A stretch of DNA of 64,000 nucleotides, taken from positions 1-64,000 of the forward strand of contig JALCCG010000013.1 in the NCBI GenBank assembly GCA_023212695.1, read 5' to 3'. Of the stretch, positions 1 through 8,878 are shown one piece after another. Below the pieces are notes generated by a model. It did not search any database and was not told the origin of the DNA. It was given only the letters and a program-made list of their open reading frames with translations. The stretch's first letter is position 1, and each line of letters begins with the position of its first letter. The DNA is from Sporisorium sorghi (Eukaryota; Basidiomycota; Ustilaginomycetes; Ustilaginales; Ustilaginaceae). Both the position numbers and the translations under genes were made by a program.

Positions 1-1
1 G

Positions 2-1381
2 CAGATTAGTCTGCACACCGCCCGGTATGGCAATGTCGTACGTTTTAACGAAAACGGAACGGCAAGCTTCAGCTTCGGGCTGCCGAATGCGGATGAGGCC
101 TTTCGCGATACCATTATGAAGGGCTTCGTATATCGCAAGAAACTGTCGGATCCGGCGCTCGGCGCTCCGGAGTTCGGGGAAATGCGCTTCCTGATCAGCA
201 GTGATCAGGTTTTTAAATCCATACGAAATTTTCGATTCGGCAATGCTGCTGCCGTTAGTGCTTCTGGTGATACCTACCTCATCGGCAATGGACAGGACCA
301 GGACCTGGAGGAGCTATCCCGTCTGGCTGAGGCGGATGGACGCAGTCATGGTTTTATTTCGAAAGGGTTCATGAAGCATATCCTATTTGCCTCCTTCCCG
401 TCCACCAAATTTAATTTCAAATTCATCACCCTCATCGATTTATCCATGCTGATTCGTCAGCATGCCGGCATGCTGGTCACCGTTTTTCTGATTGTATTGG
501 CAGCCATGATTAGCGTGCTTCTTCTCATTGCATACAATATGCGGGATGATGCCCTCTTCCTGCGCCGCATCATTCAATCGATAGGACGTGTGAAGATGGC
601 CAATTTTACGCCAAGCGGGCCTGCCCGCTATCGTCGCAATGAATACGGCATGATCGCCCGGGAATTGGACGATATGATTCAGCAGCTGAATAAGCATATC
701 CGCAATGAATATCTGCTGAAAATCAAACAGCAGGAAACTGAAATGAAAGCGCTTCAACATCAGATCAACCCTCATTTTTTATACAATACGTTAGAGGTTA
801 TCCGCTCCACGGCCCTTGTCAACCAGGACAGGGACACCGCGGACGCCATTGCTACGTTAGGGACGCTCTATCGGGAGATGGTGAAGAAGGAAACTGTCAT
901 TTCGATTGCAAGCGAGCTGGAATTGCTGCAGAAGTACTTGGAGATTATGGAGTTTAAATACCCGGGACGTTTTTATTACCAAATCAATGTGGAGCCGCCG
1001 CTGCTCTTGCTCCCTACCGTGAAATTCTGGATGCAGCCTTTGGCTGAGAATTTTTTCATTCACGGCTTCAATACCCATCACGAGTTTAATCTGTATGTAG
1101 TTAATGGTTTTGAGTCCGAAGCGTGTTACGTGCTGGAATTTGTGGACAACGGGAGCGGGATTTCGCCAGAGCGCTTGGAAAACGTCCGAAGCACGCTGTC
1201 TAACCACGATGATCCGTCTTCCGGCAGCATCGGGCTGCGCAACGTATACACACGCCTTCACTTCTTCTATGGGAACGGCTTTTCGATAGAGATTGAGAAT
1301 AATAAGGAAGCCGGAGTCAAAATTTCCGTGCGGATTTCAAAAGAGGTGATTGCACATGTACAAACTGATGATTGTGGATGA
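2..1381 (+). CDS. YesM-type sensor histidine kinase, 5' end outside window
   Basis: Membrane sensor kinase that would phosphorylate the regulator encoded just downstream. The reading frame is open from base 2, so the N-terminus (first membrane segment and most of the sensor domain) lies outside the window; the first ATG at 116 is probably internal. Visible in order: the end of an extracellular region, a hydrophobic segment at about nt 460-530, a HAMP-like linker, a His_kinase domain with the motif QINPHFLYN (His near nt 773-775), and a C-terminal HATPase domain with DNGSG (near nt 1147) and GLRNVY boxes. The stop overlaps the regulator gene by 26 bases, so the two are translationally coupled. 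The family usually senses carbohydrates in Paenibacillus; the ligand here is unknown. Confidence 0.93.
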   Translation, partial: QISLHTARYGNVVRFNENGTASFSFGLPNADEAFRDTIMKGFVYRKKLSDPALGAPEFGEMRFLISSDQVFKSIRNFRFGNAAAVSASGDTYLIGNGQDQDLEELSRLAEADGRSHGFISKGFMKHILFASFPSTKFNFKFITLIDLSMLIRQHAGMLVTVFLIVLAAMISVLLLIAYNMRDDALFLRRIIQSIGRVKMANFTPSGPARYRRNEYGMIARELDDMIQQLNKHIRNEYLLKIKQQETEMKALQHQINPHFLYNTLEVIRSTALVNQDRDTADAIATLGTLYREMVKKETVISIASELELLQKYLEIMEFKYPGRFYYQINVEPPLLLLPTVKFWMQPLAENFFIHGFNTHHEFNLYVVNGFESEACYVLEFVDNGSGISPERLENVRSTLSNHDDPSSGSIGLRNVYTRLHFFYGNGFSIEIENNKEAGVKISVRISKEVIAHVQTDDCG

Positions 1382-2117
1382 CGAACCTCAGATTTTGGAG
1401 GGGATGAAGCGAATTCTGGATTGGAAGCAATACGGCTTCGGCCGGATCGAAACCTGTGAATCCATCAACGAAGCCATGTCCAAAGCAGTGGACCTGATGC
1501 CGGACATCGCCATATTTGATGTCTGCATCGGCAAGGAGCTTGGATATGAGGCGATTCGCAGACTCAACGAATTTCAGCTCCCTACTAAATTTATTATCAT
1601 GAGCGGTTATAGCGAATTCAAGTATGCTCTGGAAGCCATTCGCTGCGGTGTCAAAGACTATCTGCTCAAGCCTGTGGAACGCACCAAGCTGCAGCAAGTG
1701 ATCGAGAAGATTATAGTGGAGGAGCTGAACGGTTCGATTGGTGATATCAATAGCGAGAGTTTGAACAAAGATCCGGTATTAGGTGTAAGTTATGACAGCT
1801 TATCGAAGCTGGTCAACCGCATTCTGCTGATGATCAAGACAGAGTATGCTCAGAACATCACCTTAAAATCCGTGGCGGAGCGTTTTCAGATGAACAGCAC
1901 CTACCTTGGACAATTGTTTCTCAAAGAAACCGCTATGAAGTTCTCAGAATATCTCATGGCTTACCGAATGCTTCTTGCTCAAGAACGAATTCAAGGAACC
2001 GATGAGAAAATTTCCTGCATCGCGCTTTCGGTGGGCTACAACAATCTCAATTATTTCTATACGCAATTTCACAACTTTTTCGGTAAATCTCCTTCTGAAC
2101 TGCGGGGAAAAGGATAA
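1356..2117 (+). CDS. YesN-type response regulator (receiver + AraC HTH)
   Basis: DNA-binding partner of the upstream kinase. An N-terminal receiver (about residues 1-120) carries the acidic pair in IVDDE, the probable phospho-acceptor Asp in AIFDVC, and the KP near residue 107. The C-terminal 100 residues form an AraC-type double helix-turn-helix ending in the usual FGKSPSELR. At 253 residues it is the short form of the family, without the long middle region of many YesN proteins. I chose ATG 1356 because AGAGGTGA ends 6 bases before it; a TTG at 1350 is in frame but lies directly against that site. It probably activates the adjacent lipoprotein gene and associated permeases, which are not in the window. 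Confidence 0.92.
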   Translation: MYKLMIVDDEPQILEGMKRILDWKQYGFGRIETCESINEAMSKAVDLMPDIAIFDVCIGKELGYEAIRRLNEFQLPTKFIIMSGYSEFKYALEAIRCGVKDYLLKPVERTKLQQVIEKIIVEELNGSIGDINSESLNKDPVLGVSYDSLSKLVNRILLMIKTEYAQNITLKSVAERFQMNSTYLGQLFLKETAMKFSEYLMAYRMLLAQERIQGTDEKISCIALSVGYNNLNYFYTQFHNFFGKSPSELRGKG

Positions 2118-2145
2118 CAACACGCTTCGAGAAAGGAGGAGATCG

Positions 2146-3666
2146 ATGTTGAAGCATGCCAGACCCCGAAGATGGTTAATGCATATTGTTCTAATGATGC
2201 TGCTCACATCGTATACAACCGGCTGTTTCCCGCAGCCCGGACATAACGACGAGGCCTACGATGGCGACACGGTCAACCTGATCTATTATACGATCGGAGA
2301 GCCGGACAAGGATCTCCAGCTCGTAAACGACAAAATCAATGAAATCATGGCTCGCAAAATCGGCGTAACGATCACCTATGTCAAGGTAAGCTGGCTGGAA
2401 TACGAGGATCGGCTGAACACGCTGATATCCGCCGGGAGTCCGTTTGATATCGCTTTTGCCCCCGATTATGCAACAATTGCGATGCGCGGCGCCTGGCTGA
2501 AGCTTGATGATTACCTTACCGGCATTGGTAAGGACATGTACGATGCCATTGACCCAACCTTCTGGCAAGGGGTGCGTATGAACGATGGCAGCATTTACGG
2601 CGTGCCCACCAATAAGGAATTAGCCGTACGTGATCATTGGATGTACCCCGCTTCCATCGTGAACAAGCACAATATCGACATTACCCAATACCATACGCTG
2701 GAATCCCTTGAACCCTTGCTACGAATGATTCGCCAGGAAGAGCCGGCATACATCCCTATGGAATTGGACCGGGATTCACAGAATTTCTTCGCGCTCCATG
2801 GATACGAATATATTCTGAACCATAAATTGCCCTTGATGGTGCAATCGCTGGACCCTGCCGCCCAGGTGGTGAATATCTTCGAAACCAAGGAAGCGCGGCA
2901 GGTGCTGGATACGTTGCGGCGTTATTACAAGGAGGGCTTCATTAACAAGGATGCCGCGCTGCGAGAGCCTGGAGCGCTTAAGCGAGGGGCCAAGGTGTTC
3001 TGGAAGTCCTCGGGCGGCGGTCCGCTCTCGGAGACAACTTGGAGCAAGGATCGCGGCTACAAACTTGTAGCCCATCCCGTAACCCCTAACACCGTGACTA
3101 CGGAAGCCGTCCGTGGAGGCATCATGGCCGTTAATGCCAACACCAAACATCCCGTGGAGTGCATAAAATTTCTGAATTTGCTGAATACGGACCCGGAAAT
3201 ACGCAACTTGTTCAATTACGGGATCGAAGGCGTGCACTACACGCTGGATGAACAGGGCCAAGTGGTTCTGATTACGGATAAGAACAGCAATGGCGACGCC
3301 GTCCCGGATACGCCGGCAAGCAGCTATTCAGGAGTGCAGTACACGCAGGGGAATTGGTTTATCCTGAAAACCATGGGCGGCGATAACCCGGAACCCCTCG
3401 ACAAATGGGACCAATTCCGTAAATACAACGCCGGTGTCGTCAACTCCACTGTTCTTGGATTCACGCCGGATCTATCCAGCCTGACCGCCCAAACCGCTAA
3501 CATCGAGATGGTCTGGCAAAAATATTATCCAAGCCTCATGACAGGCTCCGTCGATGTCGATACCATCCTCCCCAAGTTTAACGAGGAGCTGAAGCAAGCA
3601 GGCATGGACGAAGTACGACAAGAGGTGCAGAAGCAGCTGGACGCTTGGCGAAGCCAAAGAGAGTAA
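2146..3666 (+). CDS. Sugar ABC transporter substrate-binding lipoprotein (LipO-like)
   Basis: Extracellular solute-binding lipoprotein of an ABC importer, 506 residues. The N-terminus has basic residues, a hydrophobic stretch and a lipobox-like TTGC at about residues 24-27, giving a lipid-anchored protein. The body is a family 1 binding protein, and the last ~140 residues look like the DUF3502-type C-terminal domain of Paenibacillus LipO-like proteins. ATG 2146 follows AGAAAGGAGG with good spacing; the frame is open further upstream but that stretch overlaps the regulator gene. It is co-directional with the kinase/regulator pair, which suggests it supplies or senses their ligand. No permease gene follows, so those are either upstream of the window or elsewhere. 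The substrate cannot be read from the sequence. Confidence 0.88.
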   Translation: MLKHARPRRWLMHIVLMMLLTSYTTGCFPQPGHNDEAYDGDTVNLIYYTIGEPDKDLQLVNDKINEIMARKIGVTITYVKVSWLEYEDRLNTLISAGSPFDIAFAPDYATIAMRGAWLKLDDYLTGIGKDMYDAIDPTFWQGVRMNDGSIYGVPTNKELAVRDHWMYPASIVNKHNIDITQYHTLESLEPLLRMIRQEEPAYIPMELDRDSQNFFALHGYEYILNHKLPLMVQSLDPAAQVVNIFETKEARQVLDTLRRYYKEGFINKDAALREPGALKRGAKVFWKSSGGGPLSETTWSKDRGYKLVAHPVTPNTVTTEAVRGGIMAVNANTKHPVECIKFLNLLNTDPEIRNLFNYGIEGVHYTLDEQGQVVLITDKNSNGDAVPDTPASSYSGVQYTQGNWFILKTMGGDNPEPLDKWDQFRKYNAGVVNSTVLGFTPDLSSLTAQTANIEMVWQKYYPSLMTGSVDVDTILPKFNEELKQAGMDEVRQEVQKQLDAWRSQRE

Positions 3667-3721
3667 GCGGCAGGTGGCGGAATTGAACCGGGGTGAATGA
3701 ACCCTATTGCCTATATTCAGA

Positions 3722-3764
3722 AGAGACCTTGAAGCTGATTGCTTCAAGGTCTCTATTTGCAGTT
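3722..3764 (+). terminator. Hairpin after the binding-protein gene
   Basis: A perfect 14-bp stem (3722-3735 with 3741-3754) and a 5-base loop, followed by a weak T-rich tail. It sits between the lipoprotein gene and the convergent minus-strand gene. Confidence 0.7.
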
Positions 3765-4196
3765 TTACTCCCATTTGTCGTAGGCTGCCTGCAAATTCAT
3801 TCCGGACAGGAGTCCTTTTTGCAGCTGCGGACTCGGAACCATCCGGTTGTACTTCATAATTTTTTGGTTGATGGCCTCCAGCTCAGCCTCCGGGATTGCA
3901 TTTAGCTCTGGACGACCCAAGAGCCGCTTAATGTCGGCCGCGATTTCTTTTCTCAGCTCAATCCATGCCGGCTGGTAATTCGCGTTTTTCATGATACCGG
4001 TTAATACATCCCCGTCTTCGATCTTGATTGGCTTTCCCTTCAACGGCAAATCGTCAAAGCCGCCTTCTCTTGCAAACTTATCGACCGCCGATTCCAGAAG
4101 CCCGCTGCTGGTCGACACAGGACGCCGTTCTTTTTCTTGATGCTGATCTTCATCAGCTGCAGAAGCAGATTCCTTTGGGTCCTTGTTCACATCCAT
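3765..4196 (-). CDS. DnaJ-family C28-like protein (DUF1992)
   Basis: Small soluble protein of 143 residues in the DUF1992 (DnaJ homologue subfamily C member 28) family. After a charged, disordered first ~45 residues it has the family signature: a helix with DKFAREGGFDDLPLKGKP, then the NYQPAWIELRKEI region and a helical C-terminus. The function of the family is not established in bacteria. The start is ATG 4196, preceded by AAAGGAGGTGAAGC; an in-frame upstream ATG at 4238 has no such site. It converges on the lipoprotein gene and appears to be a single-gene unit. Confidence 0.82.
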   Translation of the reverse strand: MDVNKDPKESASAADEDQHQEKERRPVSTSSGLLESAVDKFAREGGFDDLPLKGKPIKIEDGDVLTGIMKNANYQPAWIELRKEIAADIKRLLGRPELNAIPEAELEAINQKIMKYNRMVPSPQLQKGLLSGMNLQAAYDKWE

Positions 4197-4398
4197 CTGC
4201 TTCACCTCCTTTTTTTCTCCTACCGAGGGAATGAACATGACTTCTTCTTTAACTCATTCTGCATAACCATCGTCATGACCTGTAAAATGATCGAAAAATA
4301 TAACATTTTCTCATCCGTAAATGGAAGATAACCGGTGTGGAATGAATTAAGCTCATATACTTCTTCTGAACCAGGCTAATACGTTGAGTAAGGATTGT

Positions 4399-5412
4399 TC
4401 AAAGCTCCACCATCGCTTTGATCACCTTGGCGGAAGGATGCATCCAGCCCTGAAATTCACGGATCAATTCTTCAAATCTGCACCGATGAGTTATGTACGG
4501 TTCTACATCCAGGCCGCTGTCCGAGATCCGCTTCATCACTTCATTGAAATCATCCTTGGTGGCGTTACGGCTGCCCATCAGCGTCAATTCCCGTTTATGA
4601 AATTCAGAATCCCGAAATGAGATATCTCCTTGAATCAAGCCGACATACACCAAGGTCCCCCCGTGGGCAACCATATGAAAAGCGTTGGTCATGGATTCCT
4701 GGTTTCCTGTTGCGTCCAAAACGATGGAGGGAAATTCTCCTCCTGTTAGCGCCGAAAGATCGGATAGTTCCTCTCCAATCTGAATCGTATGATCTACCTT
4801 CGCCCAGTCTTTGCAAAAGGCCAGTCGATCGGCGTTTGTATCCATGGCGACAAGGGTTGCTCCCATCGCTTTGGCACACACCATGATTCCAAGTCCAATA
4901 GGACCGGCTCCGATCACCAAAACCGTATCCTTGCTGGTTACATTCGCCCGCTTAACGCCATGAGTTCCAATGGCTAACGGCTCTATCAAGGCCGCCTGAT
5001 CCAAAGACAGCCCTTCGGTCCGCATCAAATGGGAAATCGGAACGGAGATGCGCTCGCGCATGCCGCCGTCGAGATGCACGCCAATCACTTTCATGGATCG
5101 ACAACAGTTGGTTTTGCCTCTCAGGCAAGACCAGCATTCTCCGCAGTGTATATAAGGAATGACACAGACGGTGTCCCCGACCTTCAATCCCTCATCGTTA
5201 ACTCCGACCTTTTCAATCACACCGGATAACTCATGACCGAGAATTCGCGGGTACGTGAAAAAAGGCTGATTACCGCGAAAGGCATGTAGATCCGTACCGC
5301 AAATTCCGATTCGCTTGATGCGGATGATGGCTTCTCCGTCGAGTAATTGTGGCTCAGGCAAGTCCTCCCGGTATTGAAATTCCCCAATCCGATTACACAC
5401 AATTCCCTTCAC
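4399..5412 (-). CDS. Zinc-dependent alcohol dehydrogenase, L-galactonate 5-dehydrogenase-like
   Basis: Medium-chain dehydrogenase of 337 residues. The catalytic zinc ligands lie in GICGTDLH (about residue 37) and GHE (about 60). The structural zinc loop with four cysteines is at about residues 90-107, and the Rossmann motif GAGPIGLG is at about 170, with an Asp ending the second strand (AMDTN) that favours NAD over NADP. The overall pattern resembles RspB/LgoD-type sugar-acid dehydrogenases. It is last of three co-directional genes and 23 bases from the aldo/keto reductase. With a galactose-type aldose dehydrogenase and a lactonase next door, oxidation of L-galactonate to D-tagaturonate is the most coherent role. 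That is inference from context; other polyols or aldonates are possible. Confidence 0.82.
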   Translation of the reverse strand: MKGIVCNRIGEFQYREDLPEPQLLDGEAIIRIKRIGICGTDLHAFRGNQPFFTYPRILGHELSGVIEKVGVNDEGLKVGDTVCVIPYIHCGECWSCLRGKTNCCRSMKVIGVHLDGGMRERISVPISHLMRTEGLSLDQAALIEPLAIGTHGVKRANVTSKDTVLVIGAGPIGLGIMVCAKAMGATLVAMDTNADRLAFCKDWAKVDHTIQIGEELSDLSALTGGEFPSIVLDATGNQESMTNAFHMVAHGGTLVYVGLIQGDISFRDSEFHKRELTLMGSRNATKDDFNEVMKRISDSGLDVEPYITHRCRFEELIREFQGWMHPSAKVIKAMVEL

Positions 5413-5435
5413 TTCTAACTGCCTCCTTCTCTTGA

Positions 5436-6377
5436 TCAGCGGATGCCTTCATTGTATTCCGGACGGCCGCTTGTCCAAGTCCGCCCTTGTACGGGCTCCA
5501 ATATGTTCAACACTTCGGCTAAGACGACAGGATCCAGCGACTCTTCACTCCAAGCAGCATTACGCTTTATATTGTCAGGGTTAGCCGTACTGACCAGCGT
5601 TGTCGGTATCTGTTCATTCGAGGTTGAGAACTGCACAGCTAGTTTCGCAATATCCACTCCGGCTTTGGCGCAATATTCGGACGCACGTCTGCAGGCTTCC
5701 TTGATCTCCGTTGAAGCCGGGTGCCAGGACGGCGCTCCTCTGGGACCAAGCAATCCCATGGATAAGGGAGATGCATTAATAAGGCCAACTTCCTTGTCGT
5801 TAAGCAGCGGCAGCAAACCGGTAAGTGTCTGATCGTTCAAAGAATAATGGCAATAAGAAATGATGACGTCCACTTGCACTTGGGGCAGCAGTTTCTCGAA
5901 CAGCTGCAGCGGCAGACCGCAAATCCCGCCAAACCGGATTGTCCCCTTCTCTTTTAAATGCTGGAGTGCAGGAAGAGCCTCCTCGATAATAACGGAAGCG
6001 GGAACGAACTCTATATCATGCAAAAAAAGAATATCCACGTAATCGGTTTTAAGTCGTTTCAAGCTTTCATCGGCACTGTCGATAATCCGCTTGGACGTGA
6101 AATCAAAATCATGCTCGCCATACCGGCCTGCTTTCGTGGACAGGATAAACTTGTCCCGGGGTAATTGTTGGATTGCTTCGCCCAGCACGCTTTCCGCCTT
6201 TGTCAAGCCGTAATAGGGGGATACATCGATCAGATTGATGCCCGCATCAACGGCTGCGTGCACGGTTCGGATTCCCTCGCGGTCGTCCGTTTCCCGAAAG
6301 ACGGAGCCTAGCGAAGAAGCTCCGAAGCTTAATATGGAAACATCGAGCCCGGTACGACCTAACTTACGATATTTCAT
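5436..6377 (-). CDS. Aldo/keto reductase, L-galactose 1-dehydrogenase-like
   Basis: TIM-barrel aldo/keto reductase, 313 residues. The catalytic tetrad is recognisable: Asp and Tyr in DVSPYYG, Lys in STKAGRYG and His in FLHDIEF. Many stretches recall plant-type L-galactose dehydrogenase, such as the FGASSLGSVF opening, DVIISYCHY and INASPLSMGLL followed by a WHPAS box. The expected reaction is NAD-dependent oxidation of an L-sugar (L-galactose, possibly L-fucose) at C1 to the lactone. ATG 6377 is preferred because AGGGAGGG precedes it by about 11 bases; ATG 6401 has no ribosome site. It is the middle gene of a three-gene minus-strand set. Confidence 0.85.
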   Translation of the reverse strand: MKYRKLGRTGLDVSILSFGASSLGSVFRETDDREGIRTVHAAVDAGINLIDVSPYYGLTKAESVLGEAIQQLPRDKFILSTKAGRYGEHDFDFTSKRIIDSADESLKRLKTDYVDILFLHDIEFVPASVIIEEALPALQHLKEKGTIRFGGICGLPLQLFEKLLPQVQVDVIISYCHYSLNDQTLTGLLPLLNDKEVGLINASPLSMGLLGPRGAPSWHPASTEIKEACRRASEYCAKAGVDIAKLAVQFSTSNEQIPTTLVSTANPDNIKRNAAWSEESLDPVVLAEVLNILEPVQGRTWTSGRPEYNEGIR

Positions 6378-6439
6378 GATGAAAACACCCTCCCTATTCA
6401 TAGATATATCGATTCATGAGCTGCCCGGCTGTATCCCAG

Positions 6440-7306
6440 CTATTCTTCCAGACCGTCACCACGAACATCCTTAAGCTTGTAAAACGCCTTGGCATTCAGG
6501 CCGAACAATCGGGCATATTCCGCCTCTCCCCATGATTTCGGCAGAGCTTCGGCCAATACGTCAACCACTTGGCCATATTCAGCTGAAAGCAGGCATACGG
6601 GCCAATCGCTGCCGAACATGACCCGCTCAGGACCGAACATCGCTGTCACTTTATGTACATACTTATTAAAATCCTCCTGACTCCATCGGCGATGCTCCGC
6701 CTCGGTTACCATGCCGGAGAGCTTGCAGTAGATACTCGGAAAACCGGCAATTTGCTTCAGGAGGCTCTCCCAAGGCTCGATCCGCCCGCTCCGGATCGGC
6801 GGTTTGCCCAGATGATCGACAACTCCGCGGATGCTGGGAACCTGTTGGATTAGCTTCAGCAGCGGTTCCAACTGGTGACTCAGAACAAGAAGATCGATTG
6901 GAACCTCCTCCTTGGCATATCCACTAAATGCTTCGATGTATGACGGCTCCAGGATCACCTGGGCATCAGGCATATCCTGGATCATAATACGAAAGCCGAT
7001 AAATTTCGGATGTTTCCGAAATCGCTCGTAATGCTGCCGGTGCTCGGGATCGAAGAGATCGATCCATCCTACCACTCCGAGAATGGAAGAATCGTGATCC
7101 GCGAGCGACAATAGATAGTCTGTCTCTTCCATGGTCGGTGCTGCCTGGACGGTTATGCTGCCGTCAAACCGGTGCAAATCCAAATGCGGCTTCAGATCAG
7201 AAGGCAGGAAGTTTCGATAAAGCTCTGGAATATCCGGCTTGATCCATCCATAATCTCCTCGTTCTATCAGCCAATAATGCTGATGGGCATCTACTCTCAT
7301 GAACAT
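6440..7306 (-). CDS. COG3618 amidohydrolase-type sugar lactonase
   Basis: Metal-dependent hydrolase of the amidohydrolase 2 superfamily, COG3618 type, 288 residues. The N-terminus has DAHQHYW (metal-binding HxH), the middle has VDHLGKP, and the C-terminal third has MFGSDWPV, the conserved Asp of the fold. Characterised members open L-fucono-, L-rhamnono- or L-galactono-lactones. Next to an L-galactose dehydrogenase-like enzyme it would hydrolyse the lactone product to the aldonate. An alternative start at ATG 7300 has better spacing from GGCAGGG than ATG 7306. It is the first gene of the minus-strand set and is divergent from the AraC regulator, so the 130-base gap should hold both promoters. 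Confidence 0.83.
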   Translation of the reverse strand: MFMRVDAHQHYWLIERGDYGWIKPDIPELYRNFLPSDLKPHLDLHRFDGSITVQAAPTMEETDYLLSLADHDSSILGVVGWIDLFDPEHRQHYERFRKHPKFIGFRIMIQDMPDAQVILEPSYIEAFSGYAKEEVPIDLLVLSHQLEPLLKLIQQVPSIRGVVDHLGKPPIRSGRIEPWESLLKQIAGFPSIYCKLSGMVTEAEHRRWSQEDFNKYVHKVTAMFGPERVMFGSDWPVCLLSAEYGQVVDVLAEALPKSWGEAEYARLFGLNAKAFYKLKDVRGDGLEE

Positions 7307-7438
7307 CCCTGCCTTTTTGATGTAATGTTTGCTATTTTCATTGTATGATCAAAGTCTGTGTACAAATATAGCGTGGAATTGCAATTTTATAACTTATTTT
7401 GATATTGTGTTTCTATTAGAAGATAAGGAGCGATGATC

Positions 7439-8311
7439 ATGACTCCCCTGCGCAAACCATTTAAAGGGGACCCCCTGTTTCCGATGGAATTGGTTTATCG
7501 GACTACAAAAAGCCCAGAAGTGGAGCTGCCTCATCATTTGCATGATCTTTACGAATTGGTATATGTGTACCAGGGAAAGGGCACTTTTTTTATTGAAAAC
7601 AAGCTGATGGAGAAAAAAGCAGGCGACCTTTTCATCATCCCCGGAAACACGATTCACAGCTCTTTCCCTGACCCGGATGATCCGATTATTTCGAGTGCTT
7701 TATTCTTTGCGCCTTCGCTCGTCTTAGGTGCGAATGGAAGCGATCTGCAATATGCAATCCTTTCTTGCTTCGACGTTGCTCAAAAATCAGGATCTTATCG
7801 TCATGAATTACCCAAGTCAAATCAACAATATATCGAGGGTATGCTAAAAAGGATCTCGGAAGAGACCCGACTTGCTCAGTTGGGTTTCCGCGAGGCGCTT
7901 GTGCTCTTGCTGCGCTCCTTACTGCTGCATATCAATCGCTACATCAGTACCTTGTCCGCAGAACAGCCGGCCCACTCACAGATCGGCCCCTCCTGGTTGA
8001 GGGATTCCATCCAATGGATTCATGAACATCTGGATCAACCCATAGGACTAGCCACTCTGTCGGCCCATGCATCGGTAGACCCGGCCCATTTTTCCCGTAT
8101 GTTCAAGAAATATACCGGTTTGCATGTTACGGGTTACATCAATGCCAAACGAATCGCCCGTGCCAAAGAGCTCCTGCTACACCATGAGAAGTCTATCGGA
8201 CAAATCGCTGAAATCTGCGGGTACGACACCCTGACTCACTTTCATCGAAATTTCAAAACGTTGACGGGAATGACTCCCGGAGCGTATAGGAAGCAGGTAA
8301 TTGACAGTTGA
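7439..8311 (+). CDS. AraC-family transcriptional regulator
   Basis: Regulator of 290 residues. The N-terminal cupin domain (about 1-140) carries HHLHDLYELVYVYQG and PGDLFIIPGN-like features typical of sugar-binding AraC proteins; the C-terminal double HTH (about 190-290) ends with the canonical LTGMTPGAYRK. It lies divergent to the dehydrogenase/lactonase genes and probably controls them in response to the sugar. The start was set at ATG 7439, 8 bases after AAGGAG; ATG 7433 is only 2 bases from that site. Confidence 0.87.
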   Translation: MTPLRKPFKGDPLFPMELVYRTTKSPEVELPHHLHDLYELVYVYQGKGTFFIENKLMEKKAGDLFIIPGNTIHSSFPDPDDPIISSALFFAPSLVLGANGSDLQYAILSCFDVAQKSGSYRHELPKSNQQYIEGMLKRISEETRLAQLGFREALVLLLRSLLLHINRYISTLSAEQPAHSQIGPSWLRDSIQWIHEHLDQPIGLATLSAHASVDPAHFSRMFKKYTGLHVTGYINAKRIARAKELLLHHEKSIGQIAEICGYDTLTHFHRNFKTLTGMTPGAYRKQVIDS

Positions 8312-8335
8312 CCCATTTAGAATTATATTATTTAT

Positions 8336-8351
8336 AGTTAAGCACTTAACT
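8336..8351. promoter_or_regulatory. Palindromic operator, copy 1 (upstream of marR gene)
   Basis: Inverted repeat AGTTAAG-CA-CTTAACT with two perfect 7-bp arms, 12-27 bases before the MarR gene start. The same sequence recurs at 8841-8856 before the next gene, which marks it as the MarR binding site and suggests autoregulation. Confidence 0.75.
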
Positions 8352-8362
8352 AAATAGGGGGT

Positions 8363-8821
8363 GTGATCTCGTTGAATGACGACCTGCAACAATACGTGCT
8401 GGATTTGCCGCTGCCGACCCTTGCTTTCTTCACGTTGGTGGAAACAACGGCAAAGCTGGTCGACGTATCCGAAAGCTACTGGAAGGCACAAGGGCTGAAC
8501 GGAGCCAGAATACGTATATTAGTTGAACTTATGAAAGAGGGAGGAACCATGCTTCCCTCCAAGCTGGCACAACAAATCGGAGTAACCAAACCCAATATCA
8601 GCCTGCTGCTCACCCCCTTGGAAAATGAAGGCTTGATTCGGCGGGATAACCATCCCCGGGACGGTCGAAAATCGGTTATCAGCATTACAAATGAAGGTCA
8701 GCATTTATTAATCCACAACCTGCCTGCGAACAGGCAGCAAGTTTCAGCTAAGATGAACGTGCTGAATGACGAAGAATTAAAGCAGCTACTGGCCCTTCTG
8801 CGTAAATTAAAGGAGGCGTGA
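8363..8821 (+). CDS. MarR-family transcriptional regulator
   Basis: Winged-helix repressor of 152 residues from GTG 8363. The DNA-binding core is visible as the helix pair around LAQQIGVTKPNISLLLTPLE, followed by a wing with RRDNHPRDGRKSVISIT; flanking helices form the dimerisation region. The start is uncertain: GTG 8363 is almost directly against the AGGGGG site, and TTG 8372 (149 residues) has more usual spacing. It is followed after 57 bases by a QorB-like oxidoreductase gene, and both genes are preceded by the same palindrome. The likely role is a ligand- or redox-released repressor of itself and of that gene. Confidence 0.87.
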   Translation: MISLNDDLQQYVLDLPLPTLAFFTLVETTAKLVDVSESYWKAQGLNGARIRILVELMKEGGTMLPSKLAQQIGVTKPNISLLLTPLENEGLIRRDNHPRDGRKSVISITNEGQHLLIHNLPANRQQVSAKMNVLNDEELKQLLALLRKLKEA

Positions 8822-8840
8822 CGGCTTTTCACGCCCATTT

Positions 8841-8856
8841 GGTTAAGCACTTAACT
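8841..8856. promoter_or_regulatory. Palindromic operator, copy 2 (upstream of NmrA-like gene)
   Basis: GTTAAGCACTTAAC is identical to the core of the palindrome at 8336-8351; only the first flanking base differs. It lies in the 57-base gap before the NAD(P)-binding protein gene, 23 bases from its start. Confidence 0.75.
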
Positions 8857-8878
8857 AAAATCAAAAAGGATGATGGCA

